Source: Nitrobacter sp051535215 (GTDB lineage: Bacteria > Pseudomonadota > Alphaproteobacteria > Rhizobiales > Xanthobacteraceae). From it: 64,000 bases of DNA. Below are positions 36,059 to 45,119 of this stretch, in pieces; the first letter of the stretch is position 1; every line of letters starts with the position of its first letter. The notes beneath the pieces were generated by a model. It searched no databases. It was not told the origin of the DNA and saw only the letters and a list, made by a program, of their open reading frames with translations. Position numbers and translations under genes: made by a program. The stretch is from positions 331,414 to 395,413 of the forward strand of contig NZ_JBPPLY010000002.1 of assembly GCF_051535215.1 (NCBI RefSeq), written 5' to 3'.

Positions 36059-37471
36059 GTGAGTGAGCGCATCATCCCTTTGGTCATGTGCGGCGGCGCG
36101 GGAACCAGGCTGTGGCCGGCCTCGCGGGAAGGCCGTCCGAAGCAGTTTCTACCGCTGTTCGGGTCGCGCTCGACGTTTCAGGATACGCTGAGGCGGGTTT
36201 CCGATCCGGCGCTGTTCGAGCGGCCGATCGTGATCACCAACGCCGCCTACCGTTTCATGGTGCTGGAACAACTCGCGGAAGTCGAGCTTGAGGCGGATAT
36301 CCTGCTGGAGCCGGCGCGGCGCGATTCCGGACCGGCGATCGCTGCTGGCGCCGTTTTCGCGCAGGCGCGCGACAGTGACGCCGTCGTGCTCGCGCTCGCC
36401 GCGGATCATGTGGTGCGTGATACCGATGCGTTCGTCTCCGCATGCCGTCAGGGTCTGGCTGCCGCGAATGCCGGCCGCATCGTGACCTTCGGCGTTCGGC
36501 CGGAGCGGGCGGCGACCGAGTACGGCTATATCAGCCCGGGCGCGGTGATCGCGGGCGATGTGCGCGCGGTGACGACATTCGTCGAGAAGCCCGATCCTCA
36601 AACCGCCGCGGGCTATGTCGAGGCGGGGTATCTCTGGAACAGCGGCAACTTCATGTTCCGCGCCGCTGTGCTGCTCGATGAATATCGCAACGTCGATCCC
36701 GAGAGCGTTCGGTCGGTATCGGATGCTGTGGCCCATGCCGGCCGGGATCTCGGCTTCGTCACGCTCGACCCCGCCGCCTTCGCCAAGGCGCGGGCGATTT
36801 CCATCGACTACGCCGTGATGGAAAAGACCGAACGCGCCGCCGTGGTGCCGGTCGATTGCGGCTGGTCGGATGTCGGATCGTGGCACGCGGTGTGGGAGTT
36901 GTCGGACAAGGACAGTCAGGGCAATGCGGCGCAAGGGACCGCCGTGTTCGAGGACTCCCGTAACTGTAACATCTCGACCGACAGGGCGCTGGTCGCGCTT
37001 GAGGGCGTCGACGATCTCGTGGTGGTGGCGACGCAGGATGCCGTGCTGGTATCGCGCCAGAAGGATGCCAATGGGTTAAAGCGCCTGGTCGCGAAACTGA
37101 AAGCCGTCGCGCCCCAGGTCACCGAAGAGCATCTGCGTGTTCATCGGCCGTGGGGCGCCTATCAGTCGATCGACAGGGGCGAGCGCCATCAGGTCAAGCA
37201 CATTACCGTGAAGGCCGGTGAGCGGTTGTCGCTGCAAAAACATCATCATCGCTCGGAGCACTGGATCGTGGTCCGGGGCGCCGCGAAGGTCACGGTGGAT
37301 GACCTCGTCAAGACCGTGCATGAGAACGAATCGATCTATATTCCGATCGGAGCCACCCACCGGCTGGAAAACCCCGGCAAGATTCCTCTGGAGCTGATCG
37401 AAGTGCAGACCGGCAGCTACCTTGGCGAGGACGACATCGTCCGGATCGAAGATGACTATCGTCGAAGCTGA
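36059..37471 (+). CDS. manC: Mannose-1-phosphate guanylyltransferase / mannose-6-phosphate isomerase
   Basis: Makes GDP-mannose and probably also interconverts fructose-6-P and mannose-6-P. The N-terminal nucleotidyltransferase domain has CGGAGTRLWPASREG and PKQFLPL, the FVEKP motif and NSGNFMFRA. The C-terminal type II isomerase cupin (from about residue 355) has HRPWGAYQSID and LQKHHHRSEHWIVV with metal-binding histidines, then IPIGATHRLENPG. The GTG at 36059 follows GGAG at proper distance and gives 470 residues; an ATG at 36029 would add 10 residues and has no ribosome-binding site. Confidence 0.94.
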   Translation: MSERIIPLVMCGGAGTRLWPASREGRPKQFLPLFGSRSTFQDTLRRVSDPALFERPIVITNAAYRFMVLEQLAEVELEADILLEPARRDSGPAIAAGAVFAQARDSDAVVLALAADHVVRDTDAFVSACRQGLAAANAGRIVTFGVRPERAATEYGYISPGAVIAGDVRAVTTFVEKPDPQTAAGYVEAGYLWNSGNFMFRAAVLLDEYRNVDPESVRSVSDAVAHAGRDLGFVTLDPAAFAKARAISIDYAVMEKTERAAVVPVDCGWSDVGSWHAVWELSDKDSQGNAAQGTAVFEDSRNCNISTDRALVALEGVDDLVVVATQDAVLVSRQKDANGLKRLVAKLKAVAPQVTEEHLRVHRPWGAYQSIDRGERHQVKHITVKAGERLSLQKHHHRSEHWIVVRGAAKVTVDDLVKTVHENESIYIPIGATHRLENPGKIPLELIEVQTGSYLGEDDIVRIEDDYRRS

Positions 37472-37688
37472 GTTGCGGAGACGAATCAGCTATTCTGTGG
37501 AAACAATTGTATAGATATCCCTGTTCCCGGGACGCGGACGTCCTACAAGTTTAGGTATCATGTAATTCTTTGAATCAAAACGTGTTGGGATTGTTATTCC
37601 TCTAATCGCCACGTTCGTTATGGCGTGCTAGGGAGAGCGCACGATCAGGGTTCAGGGATGCCTGGACCGGTCGATTTCGAGGTACCTG

Positions 37689-38699
37689 ATGAGTTTGAAG
37701 CCATCTGCATTGAAAACTGCAGGGTCGGAGCGTGTGCTGCGTGTCGGCGTGGTTGGCGCCGGTATCATGGGCAGCAATCACGGCCGTGTGCTGTCCGGTC
37801 TCGCCGGGGTCAGGCTTGCCGGCATCGTTGATCCCTTGCTCGCGCATCGCGCTCGCGCAACCGAGCTGATCGGTTGCCGGACATTCGGAACGTTCGACGA
37901 GCTGATGGCGGCCGGCGTCGACGCGGTCACGATCGCGGCGCCGACACACCTTCATTGCGAGTTGGCGCTGGCCTGCATCGAGCGCGGCGTTCACGTTCTG
38001 GTCGAGAAACCGATCGCCTCGACGGTAGAGGAAGGCTGCAAGATCGTTACCGCCGCTCAGCGCGCCGGTCTCACCTTGATGGTCGGCCATGTCGAGCGCT
38101 TCAATCCCGCGGTCGCCGCCATCAAGCAGGCGATCAAGGGCGAGGATATTCTATCGATTGCGATCACACGGGTTGGTCCGTTTCCGCCGCGCATGTCGAA
38201 TGTCGGTGTCGTGATCGACCTTGCCGTGCATGACATCGATCTGATCCGCTGGTTTACCGAATCGGAAATCGTTGACGTGCAGCCCCAGCTTTCCAGCGCC
38301 GTCGCCGAGCGCGAGGATATCGCTCTGCTTCAGTTCCGAACCGCATCGGGCGTGCTCGCGCATATCAATACGAACTGGCTGACGCCGTTCAAGGCTCGCA
38401 GCGTCACGGTCGCCACTCGCGGCAAATACATCATGGGCGATCTGCTGACCCGCCAGGTCACCGAATGCTTCGGTTTCCAGCCGGACGGCAGCTATTCCAT
38501 GCGTCACCTCCCGGTCGGCCATGACGAACCTTTGCGCGCCGAACTGATTGCGTTCGTCGAGGCGGTGCGCTCAGGAAAGCCTCCGGCGGTGAGCGGCGGC
38601 GAAGGTGTCGCCAGCCTCGAGATCGCGATCAAGTGCCTTGAAGCGCCGTCTTCCGTCGCGCCGCCGGTGCGGCCGGCTCCGCGCCGCGTGGTCGGCTGA
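37689..38699 (+). CDS. gnnA: Gfo/Idh family dehydrogenase, probable UDP-GlcNAc 3-dehydrogenase GnnA
   Basis: A 336-residue NAD-dependent oxidoreductase with the N-terminal Rossmann motif GVVGAGIMGSNHGRVL near residue 20, the EKPIAST motif, HVERFNPA and VVIDLAVHDIDLIRW. It is followed 16 bases later by a DegT aminotransferase. In Acidithiobacillus the pair GnnA/GnnB converts UDP-GlcNAc to the 3-amino sugar used in 2,3-diaminoglucose lipid A (established knowledge), and lipid A of Rhodopseudomonas, Bradyrhizobium and Nitrobacter contains that sugar. The specific role is inferred from family, pairing and taxon; a WlbA-type role on UDP-GlcNAc-uronate is the alternative. Confidence 0.7.
   Translation: MSLKPSALKTAGSERVLRVGVVGAGIMGSNHGRVLSGLAGVRLAGIVDPLLAHRARATELIGCRTFGTFDELMAAGVDAVTIAAPTHLHCELALACIERGVHVLVEKPIASTVEEGCKIVTAAQRAGLTLMVGHVERFNPAVAAIKQAIKGEDILSIAITRVGPFPPRMSNVGVVIDLAVHDIDLIRWFTESEIVDVQPQLSSAVAEREDIALLQFRTASGVLAHINTNWLTPFKARSVTVATRGKYIMGDLLTRQVTECFGFQPDGSYSMRHLPVGHDEPLRAELIAFVEAVRSGKPPAVSGGEGVASLEIAIKCLEAPSSVAPPVRPAPRRVVG
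37690..37691 (+). other. Marker for the 217-base manC-gnnA gap
   Basis: The gap 37472-37688 before this point is AT-rich for this genome, especially 37490-37600 (for example AAACAATTGTATAGATAT and TTTGAATCAAAACGTG). It carries no gene and is a plausible promoter region for the following operon; no clear operator is seen. Confidence 0.3.
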
Positions 38700-38715
38700 T
38701 CGTCCAGAGGACTGA

Positions 38716-39864
38716 ATGCAGCAGCATATGCCTGCGAAGGCGATTCCATTCATTGATATCGTCGAACAGCGCCGCCGTCTCGGCAAACGTATCGACGATG
38801 CGGTTGCGCGGGTGCTGACGCATTGCCAGTTCATCAACGGTCCCGAGGTCGCTCGCCTGGAATCCGATCTGGCCGCATTCAGCGGCGCGCAGCATGTGGT
38901 GGCCTGCGCCAGCGGCACCGACGCGCTGCTGATGGTGCTGCTGGCGAAAAACGTCGGCCCCGGCGATGCGGTGATCTGTCCGACGTTCACATTCTGCGCC
39001 ACCGGCGAGGTCGTGGCGCTGCTCGGCGCGACGCCGGTGTTTGTCGATGTCGATGAAGCGACGTTCAATATCGACGTCGCTTCGCTGAAAAGCGGCATCG
39101 CGGTCGCCAAAAAGCAGGGCCTCCGGCCCAAGGCCGTCATTCCCGTCGACCTGTTCGGTCAGCCCGCCGATCACGATGCGGTCGCAGCCGTGGCGGCGAC
39201 TGAGGGCATGTTCGTTCTCGATGACGCCGCGCAAGGTTTCGGCGCGACCTACAAGGGGAAACGGCTGGGTACGTTTGGACTTGCGACCGCGACCAGTTTC
39301 TTCCCCGCCAAGCCGCTCGGCTGCTATGGCGACGGCGGCGCGATCTTCACCGACGATGACGAACTGGCGGACACGTTGCGCAGCGTGCGCGTGCACGGGC
39401 AGGGCTCCGATAGGTACGACAATGTGCGGCTGGGTCTGACCGGCCGCCTCGATACGATGCAGGCAGCGATCCTGATCGAGAAGCTTAAGGTATTTCCCGA
39501 CGAGATCGCAGCGCGGGACGCGGCGGCGCGGCGTTACAACGAAGCTCTCGAGGACGTTGCGATCGTGCCTCGCGTGGCGCCGGATTGCACGTCGGTATGG
39601 GCGCAGTACACCATCCGGCTTCCGGGCGGAGACCGCGAGGCGCTGGCCTCCGCGCTGAAGGCGCAAGGCATTCCGACGGCGATCTATTATCCGAAGTCGC
39701 TGCATCAGCAGACCGCGTACCGGAATTTCCCGGTCGCCGCCGCAGGTCTTGCCGTCAGCGAAAGGCTGTCGCGCGAGGTCATCAGCCTGCCGATGCATGC
39801 TTACCTCGATGAATTGACCCAGGAGCGGATCATCGAGGCTGTGCGCGCCGCGCTTGCGAACTGA
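38716..39864 (+). CDS. gnnB: DegT/DnrJ/EryC1 aminotransferase, probable GnnB
   Basis: A 382-residue PLP-dependent sugar aminotransferase. Family motifs are FINGPEVARLESDLAAF near residue 36, ASGTDALLMVLLA, PTFTFCATGEVV, DDAAQGFGA, the PLP-lysine segment SFFPAKPLGCYGDGGA and LGLTGRLDTMQAA. With the preceding dehydrogenase it would oxidise and then aminate the 3-position of a UDP-sugar, most likely UDP-GlcNAc for diaminoglucose lipid A; related WbpE/WlbC enzymes act on uronic acids. An alternative start is the ATG at 38728. Confidence 0.72.
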   Translation: MQQHMPAKAIPFIDIVEQRRRLGKRIDDAVARVLTHCQFINGPEVARLESDLAAFSGAQHVVACASGTDALLMVLLAKNVGPGDAVICPTFTFCATGEVVALLGATPVFVDVDEATFNIDVASLKSGIAVAKKQGLRPKAVIPVDLFGQPADHDAVAAVAATEGMFVLDDAAQGFGATYKGKRLGTFGLATATSFFPAKPLGCYGDGGAIFTDDDELADTLRSVRVHGQGSDRYDNVRLGLTGRLDTMQAAILIEKLKVFPDEIAARDAAARRYNEALEDVAIVPRVAPDCTSVWAQYTIRLPGGDREALASALKAQGIPTAIYYPKSLHQQTAYRNFPVAAAGLAVSERLSREVISLPMHAYLDELTQERIIEAVRAALAN

Positions 39865-39907
39865 TTTCGCCATTTTGCGCCGGGGGGCGATCCTGTAGAA
39901 ACGCCGG

Positions 39908-41437
39908 ATGCTTGGACGCATTTTCACCGTCGGCGGATATACGCTGCTCTCGCGACTGACGGGGTTTGCGCGCGACATTGTGCTCGCTGCGATTCTCGGC
40001 GCCGGGCCGGTCGCGGATGCCTTCTTCGTCGCGTTGCGCCTGCCGAATCATTTCCGGGCGATTTTCGCCGAGGGAGCCTTCAACGCGGCGTTCGTGCCGG
40101 CCTATGCGCATGTTCATGGCGAGGGGGGCGATGCCTCGGCGCGACTGTTCGCCGATCGCATCTTCACGCTGCTGTTCCTGTCCCAGGTCGTTTTGCTCGT
40201 CGTGGCGTGGATTTTCATGCCGCAGGTCATGAGCATCCTGGCGCCGGGTTTTTCCGACGACGTCGAGCAACGACGGCTTGCGATCGAACTGACGCGGATC
40301 ACCTTTCCCTATCTTCTCCTGATTACGCTGGTGACGCTGTACGGCGGCATGTTGAACGTCATGCATCGCTTTGCCAGCGCGGCGGCGGCCCCGATCTTCC
40401 TCAACCTGTCGATGATCATGACGCTGGCGCTCGCCGCCTTTTTCCCGAGCGCCGGCCATGCGGCGGCGTGGGGCGTGCTGATCTCCGGCTTCCTTCAGGT
40501 TTTTTTGCTGGCTGGCGATCTCGGCCGGCATGGCGGATTGCCGCGGTTCTCGCCGATCGAACTGAGCGACGACATCAGATCATTTTTTCGCGCGCTTGGG
40601 CCCGCGACCGTGGGCTCGATGGGCACGCAACTGGCGATGTTCGCCGATACCATCATCGCGACGTTTCTCCCGACCGGGGCACTGTCGGCGCTGTATTACG
40701 CCGACCGGCTCAACCAACTGCCGATCGGGGTGATCGGCATCGCCATCGGCACTGTGCTGCTGCCGGAAATGTCACGGCGGATTACGGGCGGCGATCATGA
40801 GGGGGCGACGGCGTCGCAGCGCCGGGCGTTCGAGTTCACGCTGTTGTTTTCGATGCCGTTCGTCGCGGCGTTTCTCACCGTGCCGGATGTCATCATGCGG
40901 GCGATGTTTGCGCGCGGCGCGTTTTCCGCAGCCGATGCCGCGGCCGCGGGAGCGACGCTGTCGGCTTACGCGGTAGGCCTCATCCCTTTCGTGCTGATCC
41001 GCAGCGCGGTCGCCACGTTCTACGCGCGCAAGAACACCGCGACGCCGGTGAAAGCCTCGCTCACGGGGATCGGAGTCAATCTCGCGCTCAAGGTCGCGTT
41101 GATGGGCTCGCTGGCGCAGGTCGGTCTCGCATTGGCCACCGCCATCGGTGCGTGGGTCAATCTGCTGCTCGTGATCGGATTTGCGGTGCGGGCGGGCTAC
41201 TTCGAGATCGACCGTTCGTTGCGGGTCTCGCTCGGCAAATTCCTTGTTGCAGGCCTGGTGCTCGCGGCGGTGTTGTGGCTGACTGCGCACGTCGCCTCGG
41301 CGCAGTTCGCGCAATGGAGCACGATGCGCGACGAAGCGGCTCTTGGACTCCTGATCGTCGTCGGTGCGCTCGTCTATGCTAGCGTGATCCTGCTGCTGTT
41401 CGGCCCGCGCTGGCTGAGGTCGCTGGTGCGGGGCTAG
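39908..41437 (+). CDS. murJ: Lipid II flippase MurJ (MviN)
   Basis: MATE-superfamily (MOP) membrane protein that flips lipid II across the inner membrane. The 509 residues carry about 14 hydrophobic segments. Family motifs: SRLTGFARDIVLAAILG and GAGPVADAFFVALRLPNHFRA near the N terminus, FAEGAFNAAFVPAY, and YYADRLNQLPIGVIGIAIG with the conserved charged residues. It follows gnnB by 43 bases and may be part of the same transcript, linking lipid A and peptidoglycan functions. Confidence 0.96.
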   Translation: MLGRIFTVGGYTLLSRLTGFARDIVLAAILGAGPVADAFFVALRLPNHFRAIFAEGAFNAAFVPAYAHVHGEGGDASARLFADRIFTLLFLSQVVLLVVAWIFMPQVMSILAPGFSDDVEQRRLAIELTRITFPYLLLITLVTLYGGMLNVMHRFASAAAAPIFLNLSMIMTLALAAFFPSAGHAAAWGVLISGFLQVFLLAGDLGRHGGLPRFSPIELSDDIRSFFRALGPATVGSMGTQLAMFADTIIATFLPTGALSALYYADRLNQLPIGVIGIAIGTVLLPEMSRRITGGDHEGATASQRRAFEFTLLFSMPFVAAFLTVPDVIMRAMFARGAFSAADAAAAGATLSAYAVGLIPFVLIRSAVATFYARKNTATPVKASLTGIGVNLALKVALMGSLAQVGLALATAIGAWVNLLLVIGFAVRAGYFEIDRSLRVSLGKFLVAGLVLAAVLWLTAHVASAQFAQWSTMRDEAALGLLIVVGALVYASVILLLFGPRWLRSLVRG

Positions 41438-41487
41438 CCTCGTGGGGCTGCCCTGCAGTATAACGACCCTGCAACGGCGGAGATCAT

Positions 41488-43785
41488 ATGGCTCCCGTGA
41501 AATTCGGCATCGGCCAGAGCGTCCGGCGCAAGGAAGACGACGCGCTTATTCGCGGCAAAGGCCGCTATACCGACGACCATGCGCCGCCCGGCGCGTTGCA
41601 TGCGCTGATGCTGCGCTCGCCGCATGCCCATGCGACCTACAGGATCGATGCGTCGCGCGCCCGTGGCCTGCCGGGCGTCGCCCTGATCCTCGCCGCGGCC
41701 GACGTCGTAGACCTCGGCGGCTTGCCCTGCCAGTTCAACCTTCCGGACCAGCCTTTCACCGCGCCGCCGTATCCGATCCTTCCCCGCGACGAGGTGCGGC
41801 ACGTCGGCGACGCCGTTGCTTTCGTGGTGGCCGACACCGTCGAGCACGCGCGCGATGCGCTCGAGGCGCTCGAGGTGGAGTGGAGGCCGCTCGCCTCGGT
41901 GGTAGGTGTCGACAACGCTGTGAAGAAGGGAGCGCCTCAGGTCTGGCCCGATCATGCTGGCAATCTCCTGTTCGACGTTTCGATCGGTGACAAGAATGCG
42001 ACTGACGCCGCATTCGCTGGTGCGCATGCGGTGGCGGAAATCTCGATCGTCAATCCGCGCGTCGTCACCAACTACATGGAGACGCGCGCCGCCGTCTGCG
42101 AATACGACGCGAGGCACGATCGCCTGACGCTGACGGTCGGCAGTCAGGGCAGCCATCGGCTGCGCGAGATTCTTTGCCGCTCCGTGCTGAAGATTCCGAC
42201 GGAAAAGATGCGTGTGATCTGCCCCGATGTCGGCGGCGGATTCGGCACCAAGCTGTTTCCCTATCGCGAATACGCCCTGATCGCGGTCGCGTCGAAAAAA
42301 CTTCGCAAGGCTGTCAAATGGACGGCCGAGAGATCGGATCATTTCGTCGGTGACTCGCAAGGCCGCGACAATGTCACGACCGCACGCATGGCGCTTGCGC
42401 AAGACGGCAGGTTCCTCGGCATGGACGTCGACCTGATGGGCGACATGGGAGCCTATCTCTCCACCTTCGGTCCCTACATTCCCTATGGCGGAGCGGGGAT
42501 GCTGCCGGGCCTTTACGATATCCAGGCGTTTCATTGCCGTGTGCGCGCCGTGTTCACCAACACCGTGCCGGTGGATGCCTATCGCGGCGCGGGCCGTCCC
42601 GAGGCGGCCTATGTGGTGGAGCGGCTGGTCGATGCCGCGGCGCGCAAGCTCGGCATGACACCGGACGCCATCCGGCGCAGGAATTTCATTTCGCCGAAAG
42701 CGATGCCGTACAGGACGGCGACCGGCAAGGTCTATGACTCCGGCGATTTCGCAGCGCATATGAAACGCGCCCAGGAGATCGCAAACTGGAAGGAATTTCC
42801 GAAGCGGGCGAAGGCTGCGAAAAAGCGGGGTCTGGTTCGCGGCATCGGGCTTGCGACCTATGTCGAGGTTTGCGGCACGATGGGGCGGGAGCGGGCCGAC
42901 GTGCGGCTCAACGCAGACGGCGACGTTACCGTGCTGATCGGCACGCAGTCGAGCGGGCAGGGCCATGCCACCGCCTATGCGCAGATCATCGCCGATCAGT
43001 TCGGACTGCCGCCGGAACGAATTCATATGATCCAGGGCGACACCGACCTGGTCGTCTCCGGTCTCGGCACCGGCGGATCGAGTTCGATTCCCTCCGGCGG
43101 CGTCAGCGTCGAGCGGGCGACCCGCAAGCTCGGCGCCCAGCTCTGCGAGATCGCGTCCGAGGCGCTTGAAACCAGTTCGGCCGATCTCGAAATCAGCGAC
43201 GGCTCGGTTCGTATCGCGGGCACCGACCGTTCCGTTTCCTTCGCCGATCTTGCAAAGCGCGTCACCGATCCCTCGAAGCTGACAGCCAACGAGAGTTTCA
43301 GCAGCGCCGACGGCACCTATCCGAACGGCACCCACGTGGTGGAGGTCGAGATCGACCCGGCGACCGGAAAGATCGGGTTGATCAACTATGTCGTCGTTGA
43401 CGATTTCGGCATGACGTTGAATCCGCTTCTGCTGGCGGGGCAGATCCATGGCGGCACCATGCAGGGCATCGGCCAGGCGCTGATGGAGCAGGCGGTCTAC
43501 GATGCCGCCGACGGGCAGCTCGTCACCGGCACGTTCATGGATTATGCGCTGCCACGCGCAGCCGACGGCACCTCAATCACGTTTGAGACCCGCAATGTCC
43601 CCTGCGCCACCAATCCTCTCGGGGTGAAGGGGGCAGGCGAAGCGGGCGCCATCGGCTCCTGCCCGGCGGTGATCAACGCCATCATCGACGGCCTGTGGCG
43701 CGAATACGGAATCGACCACATCGACATGCCGGCCACGCCGGAGCGAGTCTGGACGGCGATCCGGGAAGCTCAGCGCCATGACTAA
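41488..43785 (+). CDS. Molybdopterin-binding subunit of a xanthine dehydrogenase / CO dehydrogenase-type hydroxylase (orphan)
   Basis: A 765-residue large subunit of the xanthine oxidase family. It starts with IGQSVRRKEDDALIRGKGRYTDD, has GGGFGTK, the active-site loop AYRGAGRPEA (form II type rather than the AYRCSFR of true CO dehydrogenase), a GQGHATAYAQI segment, and GVKGAGEAGAIGSC with the catalytic glutamate. Such enzymes hydroxylate aromatic N-heterocycles, aldehydes or similar substrates and normally need iron-sulfur and FAD subunits. Neither is encoded nearby, so partners must be elsewhere or the gene is a stranded paralog. The substrate is unknown. Confidence 0.9.
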   Translation: MAPVKFGIGQSVRRKEDDALIRGKGRYTDDHAPPGALHALMLRSPHAHATYRIDASRARGLPGVALILAAADVVDLGGLPCQFNLPDQPFTAPPYPILPRDEVRHVGDAVAFVVADTVEHARDALEALEVEWRPLASVVGVDNAVKKGAPQVWPDHAGNLLFDVSIGDKNATDAAFAGAHAVAEISIVNPRVVTNYMETRAAVCEYDARHDRLTLTVGSQGSHRLREILCRSVLKIPTEKMRVICPDVGGGFGTKLFPYREYALIAVASKKLRKAVKWTAERSDHFVGDSQGRDNVTTARMALAQDGRFLGMDVDLMGDMGAYLSTFGPYIPYGGAGMLPGLYDIQAFHCRVRAVFTNTVPVDAYRGAGRPEAAYVVERLVDAAARKLGMTPDAIRRRNFISPKAMPYRTATGKVYDSGDFAAHMKRAQEIANWKEFPKRAKAAKKRGLVRGIGLATYVEVCGTMGRERADVRLNADGDVTVLIGTQSSGQGHATAYAQIIADQFGLPPERIHMIQGDTDLVVSGLGTGGSSSIPSGGVSVERATRKLGAQLCEIASEALETSSADLEISDGSVRIAGTDRSVSFADLAKRVTDPSKLTANESFSSADGTYPNGTHVVEVEIDPATGKIGLINYVVVDDFGMTLNPLLLAGQIHGGTMQGIGQALMEQAVYDAADGQLVTGTFMDYALPRAADGTSITFETRNVPCATNPLGVKGAGEAGAIGSCPAVINAIIDGLWREYGIDHIDMPATPERVWTAIREAQRHD

Positions 43786-43887
43786 TTAGGACGTGTACCC
43801 ATAAATTTGACGGCGTGACGGTCCTTCATCCGCTTTGCTTGGTATCGGCCGATGACACGCGATGTTGCGAAGTGGCGATGCGCATTG

Positions 43888-44301
43888 CTAGGATGGCAAA
43901 TCCTTTGACAAGTTGCGCAAGTAGGCATCAACGCGTTTTAACAACAGAGCGCAACGTTGGATCGTGGCCTCGCTGTCATCAAAATCTCGGCGATCAAGCA
44001 CAAGAAATTCTCGGACGATCGAGCCGGCAGGAAACTGCCGCCAGCTCAAGTCAATGTGATGCCACTCGTCACCCACCGGCAGACCATTCCAGAAATGGGT
44101 TTGTTCGCCTTCACCTGTCCAGACTTTACCCTTGATGACTTCGGTTTCTGGATAATAGTGCTGCACAACTCGGGAGGTTGGATAACATTGACCCAACGCG
44201 GGATTGCCGGCTTGCCCCGCCCCGTAAGCGGTTTGTCTATCCCAGGACGATTCCAATGCTTCACGAAGACGCAACATAAAGGTTGGGTCAGACCTCAGCA
44301 T
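43888..44301 (-). CDS. YunG-like conserved protein of unknown function
   Basis: A 137-residue protein with LESSWDRQTAY near the N terminus, NPALGQCYPTSRVVQHYY containing a cysteine that could be catalytic, HFWNGL, and WHHIDLSWRQFP. The spacing of Cys, His and Asp resembles small papain-like or transglutaminase-like folds, and the pattern resembles the Bacillus YunG family as far as memory allows. No function is proposed. It stands between the orphan hydroxylase and the CHRD gene; the 102 bases before it (43786-43887) hold no recognisable gene. Confidence 0.6.
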   Translation of the reverse strand: MLRSDPTFMLRLREALESSWDRQTAYGAGQAGNPALGQCYPTSRVVQHYYPETEVIKGKVWTGEGEQTHFWNGLPVGDEWHHIDLSWRQFPAGSIVREFLVLDRRDFDDSEATIQRCALLLKRVDAYLRNLSKDLPS

Positions 44302-44386
44302 TTCGGGGATTGATAAGTCGCGAGTGGCTTCACCGACTCACTGTATCACAAGCTCGCACTTCCACGCCCATCCGGCGCGCAAGAAT

Positions 44387-44415
44387 AAAGGGGCGAACCG
44401 GCGGTTCGCCCCTTT
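44387..44415 (-). terminator. Strong terminator after the CHRD gene
   Basis: Perfect 13-base arms (AAAGGGGCGAACC / GGTTCGCCCCTTT) enclose a 3-base loop, 33 bases beyond the CHRD stop codon on the minus strand. Read in that direction it is followed by TTATTCTT. Confidence 0.8.
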
Positions 44416-44448
44416 GCCGAATGTCTTATGTCCCGATTGGGCCGGACC

Positions 44449-44874
44449 CTACTTCGTGACCTGCCCGCGGATTTCGCCGCCCGGATGGGCTGCCGTATGG
44501 ACATTGACGTAGTATTTGCCGGCCAAAAGGTCGGCGGCCTGCGCGTCGGTCAGCGTGGCGCTGCCTTCGGCGGGACTGGAGGTCGCATTTGGGATTGCAA
44601 CCGCAATGCCCGCGTTCTGACCCGCGGCTGCCGGGCCGTGGAAATGGGCGGCCGTCGCCGGGCCGGTCAGACCCGAATAGGTCAGCTTCCAGGTCAGTTT
44701 TTTGGTCGCGGGATCATAGTTCGCGTCGACCGTCCCCGTGCCCTTGCTGGTATTGGCGGGTACTTCGGATGCGCCGTTCAGGGTTGCTTTGAGCGTTTCG
44801 GCGGACGCCTGGCCTGCCAAACCGATCGCGGCAGCGAAAGCGAGTGTGACGAACGAAATCTTGGCGGCTTTCAT
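44449..44874 (-). CDS. Secreted CHRD-domain protein
   Basis: A 141-residue protein with a clear signal peptide (basic MKAAK start, hydrophobic core, cleavage after SAE-type AXA near residue 25) and one CHRD domain: LKATLNGASEVP, GTVDANYDP, AAHFHGPAAAG, and the closing YVNVHTAAHPGGEIRGQV. The CHRD fold is known from chordin and occurs in many bacterial exported proteins, but its biochemical role is not settled; conserved histidines suggest metal binding. It has a good ribosome-binding site (CAGGAG). The palindrome array lies directly upstream. Confidence 0.9.
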   Translation of the reverse strand: MKAAKISFVTLAFAAAIGLAGQASAETLKATLNGASEVPANTSKGTGTVDANYDPATKKLTWKLTYSGLTGPATAAHFHGPAAAGQNAGIAVAIPNATSSPAEGSATLTDAQAADLLAGKYYVNVHTAAHPGGEIRGQVTK

Positions 44875-44951
44875 CGTTATCTCCTGATCATGTTCGGGTT
44901 GGCGCGAGCTTTAACCGCGCGCACCACCACTTGTTCCAGATGCAGGAGGGG
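44875..44951 (-). promoter_or_regulatory. Leader region of the CHRD gene
   Basis: The 77 bases between the CHRD start and array unit A include the ribosome-binding site CAGGAG. Any promoter must lie here or within the palindromes. Confidence 0.3.
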
Positions 44952-45030
44952 CTAGTGTGGTGATTCAGAAGTTCGCTTCCTTGCCCAATCGAGTCCGTCA
45001 AGCGAACTTCTGAACCCTAAACCACACTAG
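44952..45030. repeat. CTAG-bounded palindrome, array unit A
   Basis: A 79-base unit starting CTAGTGTGGT and ending ACCACACTAG, with inner arms GATTCAGAAGTTCGCTT and AAGCGAACTTCTGAA and a loop rich in C and T. First of four units; it ends 77 bases upstream of the CHRD start. Confidence 0.9.
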
Positions 45031-45043
45031 AATCATAAAGTTG

Positions 45044-45119
45044 CTCGTGTCCCTTTGATTCCGAAGTTCGCATCAAAGGTTGCTGCAAGGGTATGCGAAC
45101 TTCGGAATCGGGACACTAG
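45044..45119. repeat. CTAG-bounded palindrome, array unit B
   Basis: A 76-base unit starting CTCGTGTCCC and ending GGGACACTAG, inner arms GATTCCGAAGTTCGCAT and ATGCGAACTTCGGAATC, loop CAAAGGTTGCTGCAAGGGT. Its last CTAG is the first CTAG of unit C. Confidence 0.9.

Noticed and set aside
41434..43449. 671-codon open frame on the minus strand
   Set aside because: It lies fully opposite the molybdenum hydroxylase gene, which has clear motifs. High GC keeps antisense frames open; the translated sequence has no recognisable domain.
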